Below are positions 41,447 through 49,143 of a DNA stretch of 64,000 bases, piece after piece. Under the pieces are notes generated by a model. The model was not told the origin of the DNA. It saw only the letters and a program-made list of their open reading frames with translations, and ran no database searches. The position numbers and the translations under genes were made by a program. The first letter of the stretch is position 1, and the number at the start of each line of letters is the position of its first letter. Origin of the DNA: Coprobacillus sp. CAG:698 (lineage in GTDB: Bacteria > Bacillota_I > Bacilli_A > ML615J-28 > CAG-698); assembly GCA_000431235.1 (NCBI GenBank), contig HF988719.1, positions 48,440-112,439 on the forward strand, given 5' to 3'.

Positions 41447-42187
41447 ATGTTTGGAGAAAGAAGAATAATTTCGAAGAAAGGGCAAGAATATTTATACTTT
41501 GGTGTTTTCCCTCAATCATTAAAAGAAAAAAATGTTACAATAAAAGGAATTGATCCTAATAAAAGTAATATTTATATAGGTAGTGACGACGAAAAATATA
41601 TATTATATAAGACAGATGATGAAATTACAGAAAATATTTATATTAATAATGAACTTGTGGAAGCAAACAAAGAATATTTCTTTAAAATAGAGCCTATAAA
41701 ATGGAATGTTATTGAAAAAGATAGTGATAGTGCTATTTGTATAAGTGAAATGATATTATCATGTCATAGACATGGTGACAGAAGTGATGAGTATTTTGAA
41801 TCTGAAATAAGAGATTACATTCTAAATGATATTTATGAATTTGCATTTACTGATGATGAAAAAAAATATATTCTTCCCTACTATTATTCTGAGAATAAAC
41901 TAGATAATTTATCAATGCCATCTTATGAAGAATTAGATAAATGTAATTTAGACAACAAAAAAAACAATAATATAATAAGTAATTATACAAGAGAAAAAAA
42001 GATGACAGATTACGCAAAAGTTATAGCAGCAAATTCAATTTCTTTAATTGACTCATATTGGTGTATTAGTGATATAGAGTCAAAAGATTGTACTATTAAT
42101 GTAACTAACGAAGGATTATTTGATTCGATAAATGTTGGCTGCAAATGTGGTATTGTACTTAAAATATGGGTTAAGTTAGGATATTAG
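41447..42187 (+). CDS. DUF6273-like protein, paralogous to the C-terminal half of the next gene
   Basis: A 246-residue soluble protein with no signal peptide. It has the pattern YLYFGVFPQSLKEK...YIGSDDEKY...YFFKIEPIKWNVIEKDSDSAICISEMIL...SEIRDYILNDIYEFAFTDDEKKYI, which resembles domain DUF6273 (Trp-containing start, 'liSe.il', 'S.lR.wLN..f...aF...E...I'). The same blocks recur in the downstream TIR protein (FGSYPETLKDK, YLGDDNEKYAY, YFKVEPIKWKV, ITDYAK), so the two are paralogous over this module. ATG 41447 follows GGAGG; a TTG at 41435 is less likely. Function unknown. Confidence 0.7.
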   Translation: MFGERRIISKKGQEYLYFGVFPQSLKEKNVTIKGIDPNKSNIYIGSDDEKYILYKTDDEITENIYINNELVEANKEYFFKIEPIKWNVIEKDSDSAICISEMILSCHRHGDRSDEYFESEIRDYILNDIYEFAFTDDEKKYILPYYYSENKLDNLSMPSYEELDKCNLDNKKNNNIISNYTREKKMTDYAKVIAANSISLIDSYWCISDIESKDCTINVTNEGLFDSINVGCKCGIVLKIWVKLGY

Positions 42188-42330
42188 ATATTTATACAAA
42201 ATATAAATATATGTATGTACAACTATAAAACTTCAGCATGTATTTATTGAAAATAAAGATTGATTTATATGCATTTAAGTGATAAAAAATGAATTTATAC
42301 AATATGATAATTAAATATTTGGAGAATGAT

Positions 42331-44022
42331 ATGGAAAATATAAAACAAAACCAAGATAGATGCCCAATATGTGGATCCCCTCATTTTATTAAAATAGACA
42401 GTAATGAATATCAATGTGAAAACTGTGGATTTCTAAAAGTACATAATGAAGAATTAAGTGAAGAAAAGATATTAGTAATAAATGCATATAGCATTCTTCG
42501 TCAAGGTAATTATGTAGATGCTGAAGAAGCATTTGATGATATACTAAATAAAAACAAAAATAATTATGAAGCCTTATGGGGTAAAATATGTAGTCATCAT
42601 GGAATAGTATTTGTAGAGAATAATGATAAAATATATCCTACATTTCATGACATTGTTGATATAAACTTTTTAGAAGAAGAAGGGTTTAAAAGATTCTTAA
42701 GTATATGTCCTGAAAAGTTAAAAAAAGTATATATAAACTTAGCTAAAAGAATAGAAGACTTAAGAGATAAGTATTATAAACAAGTTTTAAAAGAAAAACC
42801 ATATGATATCTTCATATCGTTTAAAGCAAATGATGAAAAAGGAAGTAATACAAAAGATTATATTGAAGCAACTAACTTACATTCATTTCTTGTTGAAAAA
42901 GGATATAAAGTATTCTTTAGTCCAGTAAGTTTAAAAGAAAAAACAGCAAGTGAATATGAACCATATATATATCATGCATTAAGGACAGCAAAAGTAATGA
43001 TAGTATATGGACAAAAAGAAGAATACTTTGAAGCCAAATGGTTAAAGAATGAATGGGGTAGATTCATTAGAATGATAGATGAAGGAATAAAAGAAGATGG
43101 AAGTTTAATAGTATGTTATGAAAACATGAGTCCTAATAACTTACCAAATAGATTAAAGAAACTACAGTGTTTAAATCTATCAGATAAGACATCATATATA
43201 ACATTAGATAAAGTATTACATAAGTTAATTAATGAAAAGATAAACAGTAAACAGAAAGTGAATGATAATAACATTACAATGGATAATGTGATAATAGGAA
43301 ATATTATCGAATTTGGGTCATATCCAGAAACTTTAAAGGATAAATCTATAAATATAATAAGCAATATTACCGATGGAAAAGGATTTTATTTAGGTGATGA
43401 CAATGAAAAATATGCTTATTTAGTATCGAATATATATGAAAATGAAACTACAATTAAGGGAATAAAAATTAAAAGCGGGAAAGGATTATATTTTAAAGTT
43501 GAACCAATTAAATGGAAAGTAAAAAATGTTATTAATGGGAAGGCATGCCTTGAAAGTGAAAACATTATTGATTCACATTTGTTTGATGATATATCTAATA
43601 ATTATGAAGCTTCTTGTATAAGAAAATATTTAAATAATGATTTTTATAATAGAGCATTTACAGAAAATGAAAAGAAGATAATCACCGAAACAGATTCGAA
43701 TATAAAAGTCGTGAATACAGTAAAAAAAGGGATTATTTTTAAAAGGAAAACAATAGAAACAAATGAAAAAATGGTAAGAGATAAAGTAACCTTAATAGGA
43801 GAAGAACTCAATTATGAGCCTAAAAAGATTACTGATTATGCTAAAGCAAATTATGGAATTTTTTATACAAAAGGTAGAGGCAAGTACTGGATTAACAAAC
43901 CTAATGAGTCAGGAACATTTTTCAATTGCTCTATAGACTGGAGAGGAGATACTTTAGATATGACGGGGTGTGAACAAAAAGAAATAGGCGTAGTACCTGT
44001 AATTTGGATTGATTTAAAATAA
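42331..44022 (+). CDS. zinc-ribbon / TIR-domain protein with C-terminal DUF6273-like module
   Basis: The 563 residues (from ATG 42331, GGAG 6 nt upstream; a longer start at 42289 has a poor site) hold: a zinc ribbon (CPIC at 11-14, CENC at 29-32); a TPR-like helical part (about 46-90); a conserved linker ending LAKRIEDLRDKYYKQVLKEK; a TIR domain (about 156-300: YDIFISFKANDEKG, GYKVFFSPVSLKEK, EYEPYIYHALRTAKVMIVYG, WLKNEWGRF). Glu210 in the EYEPYI segment aligns with the catalytic Glu of NAD-cleaving TIRs such as SARM1. The rest (about 323-563) repeats the neighbour's module. Similar ribbon-TPR-TIR proteins occur in gut Bacillota. NADase activity or a defence role is inference. Confidence 0.85.
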   Translation: MENIKQNQDRCPICGSPHFIKIDSNEYQCENCGFLKVHNEELSEEKILVINAYSILRQGNYVDAEEAFDDILNKNKNNYEALWGKICSHHGIVFVENNDKIYPTFHDIVDINFLEEEGFKRFLSICPEKLKKVYINLAKRIEDLRDKYYKQVLKEKPYDIFISFKANDEKGSNTKDYIEATNLHSFLVEKGYKVFFSPVSLKEKTASEYEPYIYHALRTAKVMIVYGQKEEYFEAKWLKNEWGRFIRMIDEGIKEDGSLIVCYENMSPNNLPNRLKKLQCLNLSDKTSYITLDKVLHKLINEKINSKQKVNDNNITMDNVIIGNIIEFGSYPETLKDKSINIISNITDGKGFYLGDDNEKYAYLVSNIYENETTIKGIKIKSGKGLYFKVEPIKWKVKNVINGKACLESENIIDSHLFDDISNNYEASCIRKYLNNDFYNRAFTENEKKIITETDSNIKVVNTVKKGIIFKRKTIETNEKMVRDKVTLIGEELNYEPKKITDYAKANYGIFYTKGRGKYWINKPNESGTFFNCSIDWRGDTLDMTGCEQKEIGVVPVIWIDLK

Positions 44023-44035
44023 AATAAAAAAGTTA

Positions 44036-44064
44036 TTTACTTTTACATTTAAGTGTGCTATAAT
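44036..44064 (+). promoter_or_regulatory. sigma-A promoter for rpsD
   Basis: TTTACT (44036-44041), 17 bp, TATAAT (44059-44064) with extended TGC. Transcription would start near 44071. Confidence 0.75.
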
Positions 44065-44070
44065 ATATAA

Positions 44071-44225
44071 GGTTTATGCGACATAAACAGCACTTGAAAA
44101 AACATAGAAAACTTAGAACTACCTGTAGAGGAGTAAGTAACTATGCTGTTATAGTGAAAGCTATATGCAATCTATTATTTATGTTATGTTCAAGTCCAAT
44201 AATAATTTTTAAGGAGGAAAAAAAT
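44071..44225 (+). ncRNA. structured rpsD leader, probable S4 autoregulatory RNA
   Basis: About 155 nt separate the promoter from rpsD. GTTTATG-CGA-CATAAAC (44072-44088) is a perfect 7-bp hairpin at the very 5' end. ACTTGAA (44092-44098) pairs with TTCAAGT (44189-44195), closing a domain that contains shorter helices (for example CATAG with CTATG, and ACTAT with ATAGT). In Bacillota, S4 represses its own mRNA by binding the leader. No terminator is visible, so control at translation is more likely. Similarity to the known Bacillus leader was not tested. Confidence 0.55.
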
Positions 44226-44825
44226 ATGTCACGTTTTACTGGATCAACTTGGAAAGTATCAAGAAGATTAAATTATTCTATTACTGAAACTGGTAAAGAA
44301 TTAAAGAAGAGACCATTTGCACCTGGTCAACATGGAAAACACCGCGCTAAAATTTCTGAATATGGTGTACAATTACAAGAAAAACAAAAAGTTCGTTTCA
44401 CTTATGGTGTTAGTGAAAAACAATTTAAGAAGGTATTCGATTTATCTGGAAAAATGAAAGGTAAACGTGGAGATAACTTCTTAATTCTATTAGAATCAAG
44501 ATTAGATAACTTAGTATATCGTTTAGGATTTGCTACAACTCGTAGACAAGCTCGTCAATTAGTTGCTCATGGACACATTGCTGTTGATGGTAAAAAATTA
44601 GATATACCTTCATATTTAGTTAAACCTGGACAAACTATTGAAATGAAAGAAGGATCTCGCGGTTTACAAATCGTTAAAGATGCTTTAGAAGCAACAGTTT
44701 CAAGAAAAGGTTATGTATCATTTGATGAAAATACAATGGTAGGAACATTTGTTCGTTACCCTGAAAGAAATGAGTTCTTAGAAGATATTCAAGAAAATCT
44801 TATCGTCGAATTCTACAACCGTTAA
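44226..44825 (+). CDS. rpsD: 30S ribosomal protein S4
   Basis: S4 nucleates 30S assembly on 16S rRNA. The 199 residues begin MSRFTGSTWKVSRRLNYSITETGKEL and show KKRPFAPGQHG, the S4 RNA-binding domain (LESRLDNLVYRLGFATTRRQARQLVAHGHIAVDGKKLDIPS) and the C-terminal RYPERNEFLEDIQENLIVEFYNR. The Cys zinc motif found in some S4 N-termini is absent (C-minus form). ATG 44226 follows AAGGAGG; the in-frame sequence upstream is leader RNA. The gene is isolated from the ribosomal protein operons, as in Bacillus, and ends at a terminator. Confidence 0.97.
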   Translation: MSRFTGSTWKVSRRLNYSITETGKELKKRPFAPGQHGKHRAKISEYGVQLQEKQKVRFTYGVSEKQFKKVFDLSGKMKGKRGDNFLILLESRLDNLVYRLGFATTRRQARQLVAHGHIAVDGKKLDIPSYLVKPGQTIEMKEGSRGLQIVKDALEATVSRKGYVSFDENTMVGTFVRYPERNEFLEDIQENLIVEFYNR

Positions 44826-44842
44826 TATTAACATAAAAATTA

Positions 44843-44868
44843 AACCATCAGTATTCTGGTGGTTTTTT
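44843..44868 (+). terminator. rho-independent terminator after rpsD
   Basis: AACCATCAG (44843-44851) pairs with CTGGTGGTT (44856-44864), TATT loop, one T-G pair, then TTTTT. Confidence 0.85.
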
Positions 44869-44950
44869 GTTAGTTAAAAATAAATAATTAAAAATTTTAA
44901 AGTTCGTTTATAGTTTATAGCATATAATATCATCATAAGGAGATGATTTT

Positions 44951-46555
44951 ATGAAAAAATTATTAATGATATTCTTAATGGGAATTATGTGTGTTACTTT
45001 AATATGCTGCAAAGTAAATAATACAAATTATGCTAGCAGTACAGTTGTTGGGAAAATAACAGAAATAAATGATACACAAGTTTCTCTATTATTAGGAGAA
45101 TTAAATGAAAATAATAATATGCCAAGAGAAAATGGTAATGGAAATCCACCAGAGAAACCAAATGGTGAAGAAGGAAATATGGGTACTCAATTTGTTGAGG
45201 GAAGTATAAAGATTAAAATTGATTTAGATGGTATTAACATAAATAATAATAATGAGATAATTGAAATAAGTGCACTAAAAATAGGTGATATACTTAAAGT
45301 TTCATTTGATGAAAAAGGTAACGTAAGCAAAGTATACTTAGTAAACAACACCATGAGTCAAGGACAAACATTTGGCGATAGTGCTTATACTCTTACTGAA
45401 GATGGAACTTATGAAGATCAAACATATACATCTACTAAAGATGATGAGAATGCCTTAAGAATTGACAATGCAGTAATCGTTTTGAAGAATATTAAAGTAA
45501 ACAAAGATGGAGGAAATCCATCAAATACAGAAAATGGTGACTTTTATGGTGTGAACGCCGCTATCCTAGCAATAAATGGAAGTAATGTAACAATTGAAAA
45601 TAGTAATATAACTTCAAATGCAAAAAATGGTAATGGGGTATTTTGCTATGGTGAGGATACAATTATTACCATAAATGATTGTACTATCATAACAGAAAGT
45701 GATAATTCGGGTGGTATACAGACAACAGGTGGCGGAACTACATATGTTAACAATTTAACAATAAAAACATCTGGATCATCATCAGCAGCAATTAGATCTG
45801 ATAGAGGTGGAGGTACAGTGGACGTAGTTAGAGATAGTTATACTACTAGTGGTTACAATTCTCCAGCAATATATTCAACAGCTAAAATAATCGTTAAGAA
45901 AGCAACTTTAATATCTGAAAATTCAGAAGCTTTAGTAATTGAAGGAGATAATTCAATTACATTGGAAGGTTGTGTTATTTCTGGAAATATGTCTGACACC
46001 AAAGGGAGTAGTTCAGATATAAATGTTCATAACATTATGCTTTATCAATCAATGTCAGGAGATGCATCTATAGGAACATCATCATTAAATATTAAAGATG
46101 GAAAGATAGTTAATAATAATGGAGATATGATTTTTGTAACAAACACAAATGCTGAAATAGTTTTAGAAAATGTACAAATTGAAAATAATGAAAAAGAAGG
46201 TTTGTTGTTAAATGTATCAGGAAATGATGGATCTCATGGTGGGGGTAATGTTGAAAAAAATGGAGCTAATGTAAAATTTAATATTTATAATCAAGTATTA
46301 GAAGGAGATATTGAAGTAGATTCAATATCAACATTACAATTTACCTTAGATGAAGAAAGTGTATATACTGGAACTATAAATATTATTCAAAATAATGATG
46401 GCGAAAATGTAAGCAATAACATCACAGTAACAGTAAAAGAAAATTGTGTATGGAATTTAACTGGTAATTGTACATTATCTAGTTTAGAAAACTATGGCAT
46501 AATAAATTTTAATGGGTATACAATAACATTAAGTGATGGAACTGTTTTAAAATAA
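44951..46555 (+). CDS. lipoprotein with predicted beta-helix repeats
   Basis: The 534 residues begin with a signal peptide and a lipobox-like LICC (Cys near residue 20). Residues 30-130 form a small beta domain interrupted by a Pro/Gly/Asn linker. From about 170 to 430 there are repeating short strands typical of a right-handed parallel beta-helix (NVTIENSNITSNAKNGNGVFC, IITINDCTIITESDNSGGIQT, TTYVNNLTIKTSGSSSAAI). Such proteins are polysaccharide lyases, adhesins or passive surface proteins; no catalytic set could be recognised. A single-gene unit, with TATAAT at 44923-44928 and a downstream terminator. Function unknown. Confidence 0.75.
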   Translation: MKKLLMIFLMGIMCVTLICCKVNNTNYASSTVVGKITEINDTQVSLLLGELNENNNMPRENGNGNPPEKPNGEEGNMGTQFVEGSIKIKIDLDGININNNNEIIEISALKIGDILKVSFDEKGNVSKVYLVNNTMSQGQTFGDSAYTLTEDGTYEDQTYTSTKDDENALRIDNAVIVLKNIKVNKDGGNPSNTENGDFYGVNAAILAINGSNVTIENSNITSNAKNGNGVFCYGEDTIITINDCTIITESDNSGGIQTTGGGTTYVNNLTIKTSGSSSAAIRSDRGGGTVDVVRDSYTTSGYNSPAIYSTAKIIVKKATLISENSEALVIEGDNSITLEGCVISGNMSDTKGSSSDINVHNIMLYQSMSGDASIGTSSLNIKDGKIVNNNGDMIFVTNTNAEIVLENVQIENNEKEGLLLNVSGNDGSHGGGNVEKNGANVKFNIYNQVLEGDIEVDSISTLQFTLDEESVYTGTINIIQNNDGENVSNNITVTVKENCVWNLTGNCTLSSLENYGIINFNGYTITLSDGTVLK

Positions 46556-46560
46556 AAACA

Positions 46561-46584
46561 AAACCTACGAAAGTAGGTTTTTTA
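46561..46584. terminator. terminator between convergent genes
   Basis: AAACCTAC (46561-46568) pairs with GTAGGTTT (46573-46580), GAAA tetraloop, followed by T and preceded by A-rich sequence; it can serve the beta-helix gene (+) and the TetR gene (-), whose stop lies at 46582. Confidence 0.85.
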
Positions 46585-47154
46585 TAAACGATTTTTGGCG
46601 AATGTAGTAAGCCATTCTTTTGTATATTCATATAAGTCATCAACATTTGCTGTGGAATAACCACGGCAATATTTTACGTATTCACACATTAATCCTTCAA
46701 TGAAAATATTAATTTCTAGTTTTAGATTTTTTTTATTTTTAATTATATGACTACGTGTACATATTTCTAAAAACTTATTAGATGCAATTGTTGTAAGTTT
46801 TTTTGCTGCAAAGAGAAAGTCATTAGATTTACATAATAAGCGATAGTTGTGATCATTTTCTTTTATATAATCAAAAAACACTTTTAAAAACTTTTCAAAG
46901 TTATTTGAATTTAAAAGTTTTTCATTATCAAAGAATTTGTCAATTAATTCATTTTCATAGTCTTCAGCAACACTATATATATCATCATAGTGTGAATAGA
47001 ATGCACCACGACTAATATCGCACCTTTTACATAGTTCACTAACAGAAATGCGTCCTAATTCCAATTTTTCAGAAAGCATTTCCGCAAACACTCTTTTGAT
47101 TAGAGCTTCGGTCTTACGAGAGGAGTTATTAATGTTTTGAGATTTCATTTGCAC
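46582..47154 (-). CDS. TetR-family transcriptional regulator
   Basis: A 190-residue regulator. The N-terminal 60 residues form a TetR DNA-binding domain (TEALIKRVFAEMLSEKLELGRISVSELCKRCDISRGAFYSHYDDIYSVAEDYE), and the rest is an all-helical ligand/dimer domain, shaped like the TetR_C group found with ABC-2 exporters. It is divergent from the three-gene ABC exporter, which it probably represses; two inverted repeats lie between. The start is uncertain: GTG 47154 or ATG 47148, neither with a good ribosome binding site. Confidence 0.85.
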   Translation of the reverse strand: MQMKSQNINNSSRKTEALIKRVFAEMLSEKLELGRISVSELCKRCDISRGAFYSHYDDIYSVAEDYENELIDKFFDNEKLLNSNNFEKFLKVFFDYIKENDHNYRLLCKSNDFLFAAKKLTTIASNKFLEICTRSHIIKNKKNLKLEINIFIEGLMCEYVKYCRGYSTANVDDLYEYTKEWLTTFAKNRL

Positions 47155-47165
47155 ATTTTTATAAA

Positions 47166-47187
47166 CATTGTTTAAATATCAACAATG
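47166..47187. promoter_or_regulatory. candidate TetR operator 1
   Basis: CATTGTT (47166-47172) and AACAATG (47181-47187) form a perfect inverted repeat with an 8-bp centre, 12 bp upstream of the regulator start and within its leader. Confidence 0.55.
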
Positions 47188-47196
47188 AGTATATTT

Positions 47197-47226
47197 TTGA
47201 CCTTTCTTAAAAATTACAATTATATT
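47197..47226 (+). promoter_or_regulatory. sigma-A promoter for the ABC exporter operon
   Basis: TTGACC (47197-47202), 18 bp, TATATT (47221-47226). Its -10 overlaps the -10 of the divergent regulator promoter. Confidence 0.55.
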
Positions 47227-47252
47227 ATAATTCAACATTGTAATAATGTCAA
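47224..47252 (-). promoter_or_regulatory. consensus sigma-A promoter for the TetR gene, with operator 2
   Basis: On the minus strand TTGACA (47252-47247), 17 bp, TATAAT (47229-47224): both boxes match consensus exactly. The inverted repeat ACATT-N5-AATGT (47235-47249) lies between the boxes and also near the start point of the divergent promoter. Confidence 0.75.
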
Positions 47253-47302
47253 CAGTGTTTAAATTATTATTTAAAAAATTAATATAAATAAAGGAGGAAA
47301 CT

Positions 47303-48235
47303 ATGCACGTAATTGAAGTAAACAACTTAACAAAAGATTATGGTGAGGGACGTGGTGTTTTTGATGTAAGTATTTACGTCGACAAAGGAGAAGTGTTTGG
47401 ATTCTTAGGACCAAATGGAGCAGGGAAATCAACGACAATTAGACATCTTATGGGATTTTCAAAACCTGATAGTGGAAGTACAAAAATAGAAGGCGTAGAA
47501 ACATTCGACAAGTATTATGAAATATTGAATCATGTAGGTTATATTCCGGGTGAGATTGCTTTACCTCAGGGATTAACAGGATGGGAATTTATCAATATGA
47601 TGCAAGATTTACAGAAAATTCATAATAATGAAAAATTACATGAATTGTTAGATTTGTTTGAATTAGAAGATGTTGTTTTAAATGGTGAAACCAAGAAAAT
47701 GAGTTTAGGTGTCAAAAGAAAATTAGCTATCGTAACAGCTTTTATGTCAGACCCTGATGTGCTAATTCTTGATGAGCCAACAAGTGGATTGGATCCAGTA
47801 ATGCAAGAAAACTTTATAGAGTTTATTCATAAAGAGAAAAAAAGAGGAAAAACAATTCTACTTTCAAGTCATATATTTTCGGAAATAGATAATACATGTG
47901 ATAGAATTGCTATTATAAAAGATGGAAGAATTGTTTCTGAATTTATCGCTGATGATTTAAAACATGCATCTAAGAAATTCTATACTATAGATTTTTATAG
48001 TGAAGAAGGAAAAAATAATTTCTTAGAAAAAGCAAAGAAAATAAAAACAATAAATATAATAAAAAATGAAATAAATGAACTCTTTGTTTCGTTTGATGAT
48101 AGTGATTTGAATTATTTAATATCTTTATTATCAGAATTAGATATAAAATCATTTAGTAATCGAAGAGAATCTTTAGAAGATTACTTTATGAAGTTTTATA
48201 AAGAAAATAAAGACTTCAAAGGAGCATTAAAATGA
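47303..48235 (+). CDS. ABC-2 exporter ATP-binding protein (first)
   Basis: The 310 residues are an ATPase of the drug/antibiotic-export type: Walker A GPNGAGKSTTIRHLMGF, signature KMSLGVKRKLAIVTAF (a degenerate LSGGQ), Walker B VLILDEPTSGLDP and H-loop SSHIFSEID. The C-terminal 90 residues are the divergent regulatory part typical of BcrA-like ATPases. It shares LTKDYGEGRGVFD with the next gene and overlaps it by 4 bp, so the two ATPases probably form a heterodimer serving the following permease. ATG 47303 follows AAAGGAGG. Confidence 0.92.
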   Translation: MHVIEVNNLTKDYGEGRGVFDVSIYVDKGEVFGFLGPNGAGKSTTIRHLMGFSKPDSGSTKIEGVETFDKYYEILNHVGYIPGEIALPQGLTGWEFINMMQDLQKIHNNEKLHELLDLFELEDVVLNGETKKMSLGVKRKLAIVTAFMSDPDVLILDEPTSGLDPVMQENFIEFIHKEKKRGKTILLSSHIFSEIDNTCDRIAIIKDGRIVSEFIADDLKHASKKFYTIDFYSEEGKNNFLEKAKKIKTINIIKNEINELFVSFDDSDLNYLISLLSELDIKSFSNRRESLEDYFMKFYKENKDFKGALK

Positions 48236-49143
48236 ATGTTATAGAATTAAATAGATTAACGAAAGATTATGGAGAAGGTCGCGGAGTTTTCGATTTAAAT
48301 TTAAAAATCGAAAAAGGAGAAATGGTTGGATTTGTTGGCACTAACGGAAGTGGAAAAACAACAACGATCAGAAATATAATGGGATTTATAAAACCAACAA
48401 GTGGAACAGTAAAGGTCAATGGTTTATCTTCTTGGGAACATGCAAGTGAAATTTCAAAAGATATTGGATATGTTCCTGGAGAAATAGCTTTTCCTGACTT
48501 GCCAACAGGAATTGATTTTCTAAAATGTCAAGCAGACTTTCTTAAAATGAAAAATATGGATTATGCAAATGAATTAATTGAAAGATTGCAATTAGATCCA
48601 AGAGCTAACTTGAAACGTATGAGTAAAGGAATGAAACAAAAAACTGCCTTAGTTTCAGCATTGATGAATGACGCTCAAATAATAATCTTAGATGAGCCAA
48701 CAACAGGATTGGATCCGTTAATGAGAGTTACATTTCTTGATATCATAAAAGAAGAACATAAAAAAGGAAAAACAATATTTATGAGTAGTCACAGTTTTGA
48801 GGAACTAGAGTCTACTTGTGACAGAGTTGTTTTGATAAATGATGGTCATATAATAGATATATGTAATATGAAAGAAATAAGAGAACGTAAGGTAAAAGAA
48901 TTTAAGATAGAATTTAATAAAGAAGAAGATTATCATAAATTTGAAAATGAAAAATATGAAATCACTAGAAAGCAAGATCAATATAATCAAGTAACAATTA
49001 AAATTAATGCTGATGAATCAGGAGATTTATTAAAAATATTAAAAAATTATGATGTAAAGTTTATATCAGAAATACCTTATACATTAGAAAAACATTTCAA
49101 AAATATATTAAAGAGCAGAAAGGAGAAATATAATGTTCAATAA
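48232..49143 (+). CDS. ABC-2 exporter ATP-binding protein (second)
   Basis: A 303-residue paralogue of the preceding ATPase: Walker A GTNGSGKTTTIRNIMGF, signature RMSKGMKQKTALVSALM, Walker B IIILDEPTTGLDP and H-loop SSHSFEELE. It overlaps both neighbours (4 bp upstream, 11 bp with the permease gene), so all three are translationally coupled. Two distinct ATPase genes for one permease suggests a heterodimer. Substrate unknown; the TetR neighbour suggests a drug or bile-type compound. Confidence 0.92.
   Translation: MNVIELNRLTKDYGEGRGVFDLNLKIEKGEMVGFVGTNGSGKTTTIRNIMGFIKPTSGTVKVNGLSSWEHASEISKDIGYVPGEIAFPDLPTGIDFLKCQADFLKMKNMDYANELIERLQLDPRANLKRMSKGMKQKTALVSALMNDAQIIILDEPTTGLDPLMRVTFLDIIKEEHKKGKTIFMSSHSFEELESTCDRVVLINDGHIIDICNMKEIRERKVKEFKIEFNKEEDYHKFENEKYEITRKQDQYNQVTIKINADESGDLLKILKNYDVKFISEIPYTLEKHFKNILKSRKEKYNVQ

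Noticed and set aside
44076..44225. N-terminal extension of ribosomal protein S4
   Set aside because: The in-frame upstream codons are leader RNA: the S4 family starts at MSRFTG, and AAGGAGG precedes ATG 44226.
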